From Vespa crabro (lineage: Eukaryota; Arthropoda; Insecta; Hymenoptera; Vespidae), in NCBI RefSeq assembly GCF_910589235.1, contig NC_060978.1, positions 3,362,877 to 3,426,876 on the forward strand: a stretch of 64,000 nucleotides of DNA, given 5' to 3'. Numbering within the stretch: the stretch's first letter is position 1; every line of letters starts with the position of its first letter. Position numbers and translations under genes: made by a program. Under the pieces are notes generated by a model that worked only from the letters and a program-made list of their open reading frames with translations, did no database searches and was not told the DNA's origin. This document shows positions 38,801 through 50,983 of this stretch, one piece after another.

Positions 38801-39954
38801 CTGAGCTAACCGTGCAATTTGTGTGAAAGTACCGGTAACACGACGATTGAAATCGTTACCAACGATACGAGATTCTTTTAACGATCACTCCATTTTAATT
38901 TATTTATAGTTTTCAAGCAAGACTTTCCGAAGGGAACTTCATTTTTTTAAATATTGGGCTATTATTATTATACGATTACATTATCTAAACAATTAGTTTC
39001 ATTTTGTCTGGATGTATTTCGTTGTCTATGTTATTAATGTGTAATATTAATGTAACATGATCCATGGTGGAGATATCCTAGCCAGTTTCCCTATCCATAT
39101 CTCTTCTATATCCCTTCGTTTCTATCCTATAAAAGAATGTATTATTGTTGTAAGCGCGCGGTATTTCCCTTTATACGACGAAAACAGAGGGATATTCAAA
39201 AGATGTATGAAAGGGAAACTCGACAAACTGGTGGAAGTATCCACACTATGAGCTGATTAATGTATCCGATTGTACATACAATGAGCGGCATGAATCTGCA
39301 TACGAGTATACAACATAAGAAAACGCTTGTACGAAAAGCAAATATCCAAAATATCGGTCGATGGAAACGGTGATTACAGAAATAATACTGAAGTCTGGTA
39401 CATGTAAACTCAGTGGAAATGGCGTTGCGTGATCGGAAGGAAAAACAACATTGTTGCAAGTTCGCTATCGTAATTCTCATTTAATATTGTATTAATCTTA
39501 AGAGGAAATGATTCATGTGGTAAACGTATACATACATACATATATAAACGGAGAAGGCATTGAGTAGCTAATGAAACTTTCCAATTCAACGTTCACGCTG
39601 ATGGTTGACGCCCTTTCTTTCTACCATCTTCAGACGGTCTCTCTTTCGTAACGCTATTGCCAATTCCCTTCCTTTACAACGACCACACACAAATTAATAT
39701 ACGCCTTTCCTTAAAGCGTAGGTCGTAACTTCAATCTGATCCACCTTCATTCAAACAGTCAAAAAAATCCTTGTCTTTAGCTCGACATCGAAGATAAACA
39801 AACGTTATCATACCGTGTTATCATTTAGTTTACGCCATACCGATAACGTCTTAATTTCTATATTTGATGTATTATTATCAAGAAAAACGAATTCTACGAT
39901 TATAAATAGATAAAAAGAGTGTTTATTGTAAATATAAAAGAAGAATAGAGAAAG

Positions 39955-40036
<82 letters not shown>

Positions 40037-40050
40037 GTATATCTCTCTAC

Positions 40051-40085
<35 letters not shown>

Positions 40086-40086
40086 A
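39955..40086. repeat. Compound (TA)n and GA microsatellite
   Basis: Two long TA tracts are separated by TCTCTCT and end in AGAGAGAGAGAGA. The TCTC and GAGA pieces are complementary, so the unit can fold on itself. Confidence 0.9.
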
Positions 40087-40913
40087 GCACGGTTAGACGA
40101 AGTAATTAAATTAGATGACCTTTTATTTTATATGATGTAGATAATTAATTTTGTTGCTATTCTCAGTATTGATTAGGAAGAACGTTTACAATTTCACGTT
40201 GAATCTATGATTTTTCAGAGACGTATCGATAAAGAAAAACTTGTAGTTTTCATTAAAGGAAGAACAAAATACGAAATGTAATAAAGTTTCGCTATTTATG
40301 CATAAACAAACCGAAAAAGTAAGAACTCGTCCGAGCGACGGTAAATCGAGGCAACGTTTAATTTACAAACACCAACGTACTTATTACTCCCCGACGTTAT
40401 CTGTAAATTATACTCAGTTAGTCGATAAGAATAGTAATAATCAGGCAGTAAGAGACGACGATCGTGTCTACTAGAATGAAATAATATACAAAAACGGAAG
40501 AATATCTACCTTGTAAGAGATTAAAGACAAATAAAAATGATAATTTCATTTTTCATGAATATTCCAAGTTCGTTTAAAACGAAAATATTCCACTGAAGAT
40601 CGACCAGTTTAGAGTTAACGATTTGTTCGATCTCAAATGATCTTGAGAGTAAAAAGGTCGACTCACTGTCGCTTCGATCGAGTAAGACTGCATTGGCGTG
40701 CGAGGTGGCTCGAACTGGTGCGACCTGACCTAGCTCCACTAGGTACGTCCATGTATTATACCCTAAGGCTTGCTCACCTTCCGTCACGACTCTCCATAGC
40801 TCTTGCAGGTTCTCTTTTAGATTTGTTGACTTCCTGCGCGCACTCACACATTCACGAACCTGTTGGTTGAGCTATTCTTTGCGATCGATAGTTCGAAGAA
40901 GAGCGAAAACGAG

Positions 40914-41028
40914 CGAGAGAGAGAGAGAGAGAGAGAGAAGGAAAGAGAAAGAGGGACCACCAGAAATGATAGCCCGGTTTACCGCGATAGACGCGTGGGT
41001 AGATCTCTGACGTCACGACAAAACAGTC

Positions 41029-41084
<56 letters not shown>
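40914..41084. repeat. Facing (GA)n and (CT)n tracts
   Basis: A GA run (40914-40939) and a 56-base CT-rich run (41029-41084) face each other across about 90 bases of unique sequence, forming a purine/pyrimidine inverted repeat. Confidence 0.9.
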
Positions 41085-41087
<3 letters not shown>

Positions 41088-42343
41088 AGATCAAGGTCAG
41101 CGAGGTGCCACTGAAAACTCGATTGAGAGACAGAAAGACATAAAAAAAATGACGACAACGTCTAAGCGGTTTCGAAATTATTTCTAAATGAGAACGAGAA
41201 TGAACATTTTTCTTCTCGATAAGAGTGTATTGCTTCTAAAGAATTTATTTCAAAGAAGCAAATTTATACGTTACTGAATGACTTATCTCAAGAATTAGAA
41301 TAAGACGAAGAATAAATAACGATGAAAGGATTCGACGCAAAATGCATGGAATTGATAAAAAAAAAGTGGTCTCGACCGATCGCACCTTGGTCAGATACCA
41401 AGGTCGACCAGAATAGTTCTCGACACGAAGGAGGACAGGTACCCGTTCTTCGGGGAAGTAGGTACAGAGAACGCGGCTAGGAGCAATGTCGTGCTTTTAT
41501 TGGCCATTTTCCTCGATATGAATGGCAAACCTATACCGTGGTGAACGTTTACATTCGTGGGTGAAAGGAACGATACTAGATCCGCGCTTGTTCGAGCGTA
41601 AAATCCACGATACCTAAACATTATTTTCTTTGCGATGAAAAAGCAACGAGTAGACTTTGAAATGCAATGACGAACGACGACGACAATTCGATATTAAATC
41701 ATTTGATATTTGTATTTCGCATTTCGTATTTCGTATTTCCACTTCAACCGTTCGTGACCTATATTTCTTTCCGATCTGAAAATAAATCGACGCACTCGAT
41801 TTATATCGGAGCATTGACTAATATACAAAATGATAGTCGGTAAACATATTATTACAAAGAAGATTTTATTATGATATAGCACTTTAATGAAATCATAATA
41901 CGTTGTAAAAGAATAGAAAAATTTAAGAAATTCTTGAGAAATACTTAAAATCATTCCGCTATTATTGCCGTCAAATTGAAAATATCGATCGCACCCTAAG
42001 ATTATCGCGAAAGATATGTCGAATCGATTTACTCTTTATGTAACGCCAAGTTTAAATGGTCGAGAAGCCAACTGAGAATATAATGAAAACGATTGGAATG
42101 GTAAGAGATAAAGGGTGAAAATCAAAACGTGTTACGAAACGAAGGAGGAAGCGTGAAGCGAGCAATGGATAACCATAAAACGAGGTACTTGGCCCTCGCG
42201 CCCAAAACCGTGACAAAGAGAAGCACGCGACATCCGGTTCAGCGCATACTTTTTCCTCTCTATACGCTTGAGGCACCGTTGTTTCTAGTCTACGTTACTA
42301 TTTAAAAATAAAACAAATAGATTCACGAATCTCTGTCTGCCTG

Positions 42344-42384
<41 letters not shown>

Positions 42385-42960
42385 TATTGAAAACGAGGTA
42401 ATAGGTTAATTACTACCGTCTATTTGATTTATTAAGTAAGTTAGGGAAATAAATAAAATCAAAATTTGTGATAACAAGATCAAGAGTGACCTAATATTAA
42501 TCGAATACAAGTCTAAATCGTTATAAAATGTTACAAATTACGATGCTGTTCTCGACGAAGTACATACTTTACCTAGATATGAAAAATAGTCCTGAAATAT
42601 AACTAGATCGATAGATAAATTTAACTAATCGATTTGTTCCATTCAACATAATTTTTATCATTGTTATTAAATGAGACCAGGATCAGTTCCTTTTGAAGGA
42701 AAGTGCTCTCGTGTTCTATCATTAACCTTTGAATATCAAAATAATGAAAAGAAAATAAAAGGATAAAAACTATAACTTTTCGATGAGCCTAACGATTGAA
42801 TCGATTCGTGATCGAGTGAAATAAGCAACGGATCGGTGTCCTTTTCAAAAAGAAGGATTAAAGATACTTGAAAAGATCGTCAAAGGAATTCGTGAAGGCA
42901 CGAAGAGAGCCGATACCTGTCGGCAGCGGAGGGCGCGTTCACACCAGAATCGATAACCAT

Positions 42961-42997
<37 letters not shown>
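42961..42997. repeat. (GA)n microsatellite
   Basis: A GA run with one AAA interruption near its left end. Confidence 0.95.
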
Positions 42998-43000
<3 letters not shown>

Positions 43001-43490
43001 CACCTCGCAAGTGGGTGGTGATGAAGCGACGAGGGTGGTGCTGCCGGCTAGGCGAATTCTCAAAAGTGACAGCGATATGATGAATTGTACAAAGAAGAAG
43101 ATTCATTCGCTAAGACGTTTTTTCTCTAATAACGTTAAAGAAATAAAACTATTAAATTACGATTGAGTAGCATTAACTCACCTGTGTAAGGACTCACTCG
43201 CGCGCTGAAACCTCGTGGTGTTGTCGTAGTAGATCCGATCTCGATGCACTCGAAGGAGAAAGAGTGGAACGAAAACAGGTAAAACGAAGTGGAACGTGAA
43301 GAAAAGAAGAAGTTTGAATGAAAAAGAAAAATGGAAAAATGGGAAAAAAAGAAGAGATAGTAAGAGGTTCGATCGAATAGATAGATTGATCCAAAATCGA
43401 AGAAGAGAGAACGAAAAAGGAGAGAGAGAAAGGGGGAGACTACAGGACACGCGCGAGGTTCTATCGAAGCGGCATTTTCACTGATGAACG

Positions 43491-43551
43491 TGAGAGAGAG
43501 AAAGGTGGGGAGAGAGAGAAACAGAGAAAGAGAGAGAGAGAGTAGAGAAAG

Positions 43552-43588
<37 letters not shown>
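43491..43588. repeat. Imperfect (GA)n tract, about 100 bases
   Basis: A long purine-only tract of GA with G and A insertions, ending at a CpG-rich island. Confidence 0.9.
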
Positions 43589-43589
<1 letters not shown>

Positions 43590-43599
43590 GAGAGGGCAC

Positions 43600-44010
43600 G
43601 ACAACGCCGCGCAAAGTCCTCCTCCTCCTCCTCCTCCAGCTCCTCTTTCGCGGTCTCTCTCGTCAAAGAGAGTAGTAGACTAGCGCTTCGTTCTTGTAGG
43701 GATGCCGAGTCAACTCACGAAGGCAACTCTCGCGCTCTCTCGGTCGCTATCGGTCTCAAAAGCACGGGCCGAGTGCGACGATCCAAGGCTCCGTAAGCGC
43801 AAGCGCACCGCGTATCGTGCCGCGCACGCGTCGCCGTTCCTACTGTCGGTTCTTATCAGCCGCGCCGACGACGACGCCGCCGTCGCCGACGCCGACGCCG
43901 CTAAACTCTCTCTCTCTCTCTCTCTCTTTCTCTCTGTCTGCGACTCGGACCGAGACCGCGCCACGCGGAGGGAGCTAAACGCATCGACGGTCAATGCGTC
44001 TGCGCGAATT
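43600..44010. promoter_or_regulatory. CpG-rich island, possible promoter
   Basis: This is one of the most CpG-dense parts of the window, with a GAC/GCC triplet-like run at 43866-43900, flanked by (GA)n at 43491-43588 and (CT)n at 43907-43936. ORFs run on both strands, as expected of composition alone. A gene start here would need an exon chain I cannot find nearby, so promoter function is only inferred. Confidence 0.25.
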
Positions 44011-44650
44011 CTCTCTCTTTCTCTCTCATTCTTACTCTTTTTCATCTTTATTTTATCCTTTCACCTCGTATTTAATACAATTAACTAGTTTCTTATTAAC
44101 ATTAAAATCTCTATATAATAATATATAATTATAAAATAAAATTTAATTTCCATATAACTATCACTTGTTATATTTAATCATTAAGCCATGCAATATTTTT
44201 ATCTTTCTCTTCTACTCTTTCCCCCTTCCCCTTATTCTTTCTCCTTTCAATATATCAAACGAGACCTTGCAAGATCTTCGAATGCCGCGGACCGCTTCTC
44301 GCTCACGACTGGTTCATGATCTTCTCGTTGACCCATTAACTCCTAAACTGCCCCGAGACATTGCACCTTCTTCACCAACTACCCTCATTTATACACATAT
44401 CTATCTACGTATCTACATACGATCCAACAAAGTAAAAAATTTATTACCGGTCTACGATGAGAGTTTAGTGCATATACATACACACATACGCGAAGTATCG
44501 TTGGATCGATTGTTCTACCATTTACAACGACGAACGTGATTGTTAACGACCATTACGTAATCTCTCGTCATCCTGACACTTTTTGGATTTTATAGCGTGT
44601 GAAAGATCTCGTGTGCATATCGATTATAGATATTAATTTTTAATCAAGGT

Positions 44651-44656
44651 TTTATT
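44651..44656 (-). terminator. Candidate polyadenylation signal for DYNC2LI1
   Basis: The minus strand reads AATAAA about 375 bases beyond the stop codon at 45031. It is the first canonical hexamer I noticed in the AT-rich 3' flank. Confidence 0.35.
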
Positions 44657-45030
44657 TAATAAAAAATTACAAATTTTTCGCTCCTCTACATACGTACAGA
44701 ACCTGAAGCTCTTCTTGATGTATATCCATTACTATAAAAAGATACAAAGACAAATTTATCATTGGTACATTTATATCGAATGCAGATTCGTCGTAGCTCT
44801 TACCGATCGTTCGAATTCTATTTAAATCGGATCGGGAATGGGAATTTGTTGTGTTCGACCGTTCAGCATATCGTCGAGAAGAATGCTAATCTCCTAAATG
44901 AAATTGATTTGAAATTATTGAAAATAATTGCTTGTACAAAATCATTAAAAAACTTTCCCAAGGAACTTGTAGGTTCCGAAGGAGTTTCATTATAGGATCT
45001 AACAAGTTAACTTGATTTAAATGCATATAT

Positions 45031-46362
45031 CTATCCTACAATAAATTCTAAATGTACCTCTTCTCTTTGAACTTTCAGTTTATCGATAATGGGCTCGTTA
45101 AAGTTCGGATCGTTACTTGGGTCTTCTAAAGTAGATTCGTCGTTTCTTGTTATTTGCGGTACACGAACCACGAATGTCTGCTTAATAGTGTCTAAAATCA
45201 TGGATGGTTTCGAATAAGGTAATTGCAAGTCGATCGACGTGAAGGAATCTGCACCGGGCGATATAATCAGAGGTTTGTCGTAACTCGTAAACTTCCCTTC
45301 TCTGCATTTTACGAAGAGGAAAAGTACATTTTTTAACGATGAAACAGATGAAAAAATTCAAAATTCGTTAATATGATGAAATTAACTTACGCGAGAACAG
45401 CTCCAAATCCAATATGAGACAACAAATCTTTCGTTTTTCGTAAGAGAATTTTTTCCTTGCAAGAATAATAATGGAGTCCAGCTCCTAAACTATGCGCGAT
45501 CGCTCGTAACGTTTTTCCTATTACTTCCTTCTTGTCTAAATCGAAGTCCTTCGTTCCGAAATGATAAATTATAATAGAGGAAAAGAACAATTCATATCGT
45601 TAATTACCTGAAATTCATCGTATTTTCCTCCAATTATAAACGTTTTAAGGGGTAAGTGATCGGTCATATTCTCCACGCTCTTTCTTTCCCTCGTTCTGTA
45701 CTCGATCATCTCGTTAATGAGTTTCGAATTGTGACTCATCTTTAATGCGCTTCGTACAGCCGATAAAATGTCCTCGAAGGTGATCCATAATACTTCCGGT
45801 TTCGATAAATCCAACATCATCAAGAGCGTCGTGTGATGCGGCGAATGGGTTAAGGCCGATCCACTCATAGCAGCGGAAATTAAAGAAGAAGATACATAGC
45901 CAATTTCCCACACATGAACTATGTTCTTCACCTAGATCGTAAGCGCGTGCTTTTCTCTTTCTTTCTATTGTTTTTTTTTTTTTTTTTAATTTTACGCAAT
46001 CCACTCGAAACAATTTCTCAATAAGAATAATACTTACCAAACTCTTACCAGCTTTTCGGCCAAAAGAATACTCCATTGCAATTGTCGGCTTCGGTTTTTC
46101 GTCCTTTTCAAGAAATCGATTTACCATCGTAGTTTTCCCCTTAACAAAATCATACGATATTATGGGAAATATTCGTTAAAGCTTTTATTCTTATACCTAC
46201 AACGCTTTTACTACCAACGATGATAATAGACCTCTCATGAGTCTCCTTAGGATCCGTCTTACGATTTTTTTCTTTTTCCATTGATACACGCAACGCTGAT
46301 TCCCTATCATTTTCTTCGCTAAAATAATTTTTCGCAATAGTAAACAAAAAATGATACAACAT
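45031..46362 (-). CDS. DYNC2LI1: Cytoplasmic dynein-2 light intermediate chain 1
   Basis: This subunit stabilises the dynein-2 motor that returns intraflagellar-transport trains from the ciliary tip. In an insect it would serve sensory-neuron cilia. Exons 46201-46362, 46038-46139, 45608-45931, 45391-45548 and 45031-45301 join in frame to 338 residues, close to the 351 of the human protein. The Ras-like fold is visible: P-loop GSKSVGKTT (residues 50-58) split exactly by intron 1, then KPKPTIAMEYSFGRKAG, HVWEIG, MMLDLSKPEVLW, IIGGKYDEFQ, IGKTLRAIAHSLGAGLHYYS and KPLIISPGADSF, each with a direct human counterpart. The start MLYHFLFTIAK aligns with the human LWEIAK start. A TTTCAG just upstream of the ATG suggests a separate 5' UTR exon near 46690-46760. 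The last exon can read through a GTACAT donor-like site to a stop eight codons later, so a further short C-terminal exon is possible. Confidence 0.93.
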
Positions 46363-49218
46363 ATCTATTCGCTGAAAGAACAATAATATATATATATATA
46401 TATATAGGGCAAAAAATCAAAGTACCTAAAGAATTAATATTTTTTTAATGAATACAATATAAAGATCGAAATAATGAAATCTTTGGTTGTTCGCCTTGAT
46501 TTTTTAATACTTTATTTTTTAACTTATAGAATAAGCTATAAGAAAAATCTAAAAAAATATCAAAAAAAAGAGAAAGAAAGAAAGCTGGATATAAATGGGT
46601 AATACTCACGTAACTTTTGATGCCATTTAAAATTATAATGAAATATTCGAACGAAAAGAAAACACCTTGAAAATGACAGATGCTCACGTGCTCGTTCCTC
46701 TAGCAGTCTCGGCTAACTTTGTTTTCTTCGGTGTGTCCATGACGACGAGGGAAGGCTAAGTCATGTCGCATAGTTTGCATTTACACGCATACACGTATGT
46801 ATGTACAATACATTACCCGTAAAAAATCTATTTACGATCAACGAATTATTTTTGAGTTGGAATTTAAATCGAGATCGGATCTACGATCACTAAGTCGTAC
46901 AATCATCGTATTTTCGAGTTTTCAAATGAATATAAAAGTAAAATTCTCGATTTATAGAACCGTATAGAGTCGTAAGTAAGCGCATTAAAATACATAATTA
47001 AAATAAATTGTAGTAGATTTTATACTATTCGTTTTTTATATAGCCTTCGCAATACATTATATAAGATGTTATAAGGTACATTTTATTACATGTAAATATT
47101 TCACCCTTCCTAGATAAACAATCGATTCGTACGTGCTACGGCCTAATGCAGATCATCAGTCTTGGTGAGGAAATCCATAAGGATACTTTTAAGTAGTCAC
47201 CAGCTTTGAATACATCGATTGATTTGAAAAAAAAAAAAAAAAAAAACTTCCTTCGCAGCTAAGTAATACTTTGTACATAAGAATCAATATTTATAAATTT
47301 TTTTTTCTGCGTAAAATAAAATGCAATTAATTGCTTCATTTATTTTTTTGATTCATTAATTTTTTGTATATACACATACGAAGGAAACAATGGAATGTGA
47401 CTCGCAATTGGCAATCAGCACCTATTCGAAGAAGCATTACGATTAGAATGATTGACTCCGCCGACGTACTTCTATATAAATAAAAGATACGTCTTCGCAC
47501 ATATTACATAGTAATTAAAAATCTTCGTAAATATTTGAAACATTTTCGAGCACGAGCGTAATAAAAATAACACGTATAGTCAACCGATCTTAACATCAAT
47601 CTTGATAAATAAAATTAAAAGGACGATAGAGACAATTTTGTGTATTTCCCTATTCACAATCCATGTTCAAAAAATGCTATAACCATAGAAAACTTATTGT
47701 TAGTTAATTCAGCGAATATCTTGAACAATCTCCTTAAGTAAGATCTCATCCATATTTGTTACAACGAAAATTGCATTCGCAAAAATATTATACGAATATA
47801 ATGTTTTAAGGATGTAGTAAATATTATCTTTCTTTAGAATTTAATGTAATGTATGATAGTTTGAACGGTTAGCAACAAGTACCGAAAAACGATCGGTTTC
47901 ATTATATATTTATATGTATACAGATTTATAAATAAACATCTCAGAAGCATCATGATACAAATTTCTAAATTCGTTAATACTTTTCGTAGATACTTTTAGG
48001 AAATGTTCGTTCGAAAACAACGTACTTTATCTTGTCTTGTTATTAAGTACATTGATAATATGCGTATAATTTACAATTTAGTGCCTAGCCATTGGTCCAT
48101 CTACAGCATAATTAATCTTACGTATCAATTATCATAAACTAAGTTATGACATTATGTCATGATAATGAACATAATGCAGAAATAATTGAATTAAATAGAA
48201 AATAGAAGATGCTATTTTTAATTGAAATCGAACTTGGGATATTAAACTCGAGAATTATTAGCCAAAAAATACTACGAAAAAATTATACGCAAATTATCTA
48301 AAGATTCTTATAATAATGTTAAATGGTTACTCTAAATACTTTTTTTTTTCTTTTTTATATTTAATATTGCACACAAATATTTAAAAAAAAAAAAAAAAAA
48401 AAACGTAAACAGGCAAGACACTTATGTCAGCATTTTTATAATATATTATATAAAAAAAAGAAAGAAGAAAAAAAAAAGACCACGACTTAGAAATGATCAT
48501 ACCGACAATATCAACACGTTGATTGTAATTTCATATGTATATATATATATATATATATAAATATTATTCGATTAAAAAAATTGTACATTCGGTCCTAAAT
48601 CAGGGCAATAATTTATTATTCGATGGAAAAATGAGAATGCTTATAGGCGGATATTTAACGATACTTGTTACTATTTATATCTTCCGATCTACACAATATT
48701 TTGTTTTATATTTGTCCTATGACACAATGCTTTGAACACTATGGTAGGTAGAAATGCTCTTAACAGACATAAAATATGTATAATCAAATCTACCATTAAA
48801 ACTACTTCTTTAATACGAGAATATAAACAGCGAATGTCGTGAACATCATTTTTAAAAACTATGATTATTTGTATTATTTTTATTTAGTCATGTCTTTAAG
48901 ACAGATTCATTATATTTCATTCTTTCATAAAATTGCTGCTTATTATTGTTATGAGCATAAATTAAAGAGAACAATAATTCGTCTTCTACAACCCTTGAAA
49001 AATACACTGAACGTAGTTCTTTTTAGTATAGGATAGTTAAGTGCAAAAGTGAAAAAGTTCAGTGCAAGCAATATTTCATTATCACCTCCATATAATTGAT
49101 GTTTTTCAGACATATTAATTCTGTAATTTATATGGAGGAAGACAATAGTACAGATTAGTCACCTTTTTCTATAGTATTTCAATGCTTCTATTATGCAATA
49201 TATTACACGCTCTGCATG
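46363..49218. other. DYNC2LI1 upstream flank and VPS54 3' flank
   Basis: The left end should hold DYNC2LI1 5' sequence. On the minus strand an ATG at 46740 opens an 18-codon ORF that ends at its own stop and, if spliced at GTGAGC, does not continue in frame, so it may be an upstream ORF. The rest is AT-rich with poly-A/T runs (47226-47246, 48380-48403) and a (TA)n at 48536-48559. I see no further gene. Confidence 0.5.
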
Positions 49219-50952
49219 TTATCTAGTCCATATGTCACTCATCCAATCATCATTTAATTCTTCGTTTGGTAAAACTTTCAATTTTCTTAATGCTTCGAGA
49301 TAAAACGTCAGTTCTAAAGTAACCACCCCATGTTGTGGACCACCATTATTCACTATATTCATTTTTACTAATTGCTCCCTAAGTTTTTCCTTAAATGAAG
49401 TATTTACCGTACGATAAAGTGATTCGACTTCAGTCGATGGTAAAATCCCAGAGACAGCCTCATGAAGCTTTATGAGATAACTGTAAATAAGAAATGATTA
49501 CATATTTAACGAATTGTACCGACGCATGCAACCTCCTATTGGCCGTTATTGAATTTACCTAGAAATATTTCTAAATGATTTCGATGGTACAGGCGGCCTT
49601 GCATTCCATTTTGATATTTGACCTCCTAATAAATTGTCAACAATAGTCAAAATTTTTCCTTCGATCTCTCTTATATGAGCCCTTATATCCCTTTCTACGC
49701 TATCTAATAATGCCACTCCACCGCTTACGCTTGGCATTCCTACAACTCCACGGCTAGGATTTTGTTCAGCAAGTTCTAGATATCAAGGATTAAATATAAT
49801 TAAAGTAAATTAAATACTATTAGAATTATAGACTGTTACGATATTATTTATCGTCGCACCTTGAAAATGTTTTTTAATATATGGCATGAACCACAAAATA
49901 AGTTTCAAACTACGTGCCGCTAATACAAGAATTGTACTCGTTATAGTCTTTAAGCCTGCAACTTGCATCGCCCCAGCACCCAAAACAAGTTGACAACACC
50001 GAGAATTATAATGCCGTAATAATTCTGCCAATTGACGTCCAATAGTTCCTGATAATGCTACTAACTCACTGCTGGTTCTATAAATATATGAGTGACATTA
50101 TGAATTGTACATTTATTATAATAATTATTTGTTAATAAATATCATGGATTTACCTGCAATATTCGTGTATCATTTGTATAAGCATTAAAGCGGTAGGAAC
50201 AACTGCAAATCTTTCTTCTCCTATCATAATAAATGATTCTGTACTATCATTTTTTACCTCATCGTCGCGTTTCAATGGGCCACGGGGAAATTGATTTTCT
50301 TGATAAATGTACGTTACCAACGATTGAAATTCTGATGGAACATCAGCTTGTTTCCATCTTTCAGATTCTAATAAGAGAGTAAGTCTTGTTTTACGTTCTG
50401 TATGGAATTTTTGCACGAACTTGCTCGCTTGTGCCTTCAAAAAAATATTACCAATCAGTTTTATATTTTGTAATTATAGAAAAAAAAACGATCTATTTAA
50501 AAATCATCTACCTTGAATGCAGATCGCAATGCAGTACACTGTTTACCACAAAGTTTTTCACATTCTTCTGTAAATTCTTCTACTATATTTGCTAATTGAC
50601 AAACTTGAGTTGTCGTCGCTCTATCACTTAACCAAGATGTTTTTTCAATTGGACTATGATTTTCCTTATCTTCAATCTTATTTAATGAACTTTCAGATAT
50701 ATTATCTTTCTCATTTTGCGACTTATCTTTTTCATTTGTACCTGCGGAAAGCAGATTTCCCAAACGCTCATGGCAGTAATCACAGACAGATATAAGCATA
50801 TCAGTGAGTTTGGTAGTTACACGAACATGTTCATCTTGCGTCAACAAACGATCAGGCATAGATTCATCATATGAACCATCGACCGTATGTCCAGCAGATA
50901 AGTTTGCAGTGTCACGCATTACATCATGAACAGCCTATAAAAAAAAAATGCG

Positions 50953-50983
<31 letters not shown>

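Larger units (their letters stand above)
33208..44650. other. Gene-poor stretch with GC islands and long purine/pyrimidine repeats
   Basis: No multi-exon gene is recognisable here. GC-richer patches occur near 33290-33480, 34030-34230, 36180-36520 and 43600-44000. Long (TA)n tracts lie at 35826-35870 and 39955-40075, and (GA)n/(CT)n tracts at 40914-40939, 41029-41084, 42351-42380, 42961-42997 and 43491-43588. A 133-codon ORF at 34950-35351 (plus) and a 108-codon ORF at 40521-40847 (minus) lack family resemblance. A fragment at 38235-38451 (plus) reads as two open blocks split by one stop. Confidence 0.5.

Noticed and set aside
40521..40870. 108-codon minus-strand ORF (MSARRKSTNLKENLQELW)
   Set aside because: Its first part looks protein-like, but it runs into low-complexity sequence, has no partner exons and matches nothing I recognise.
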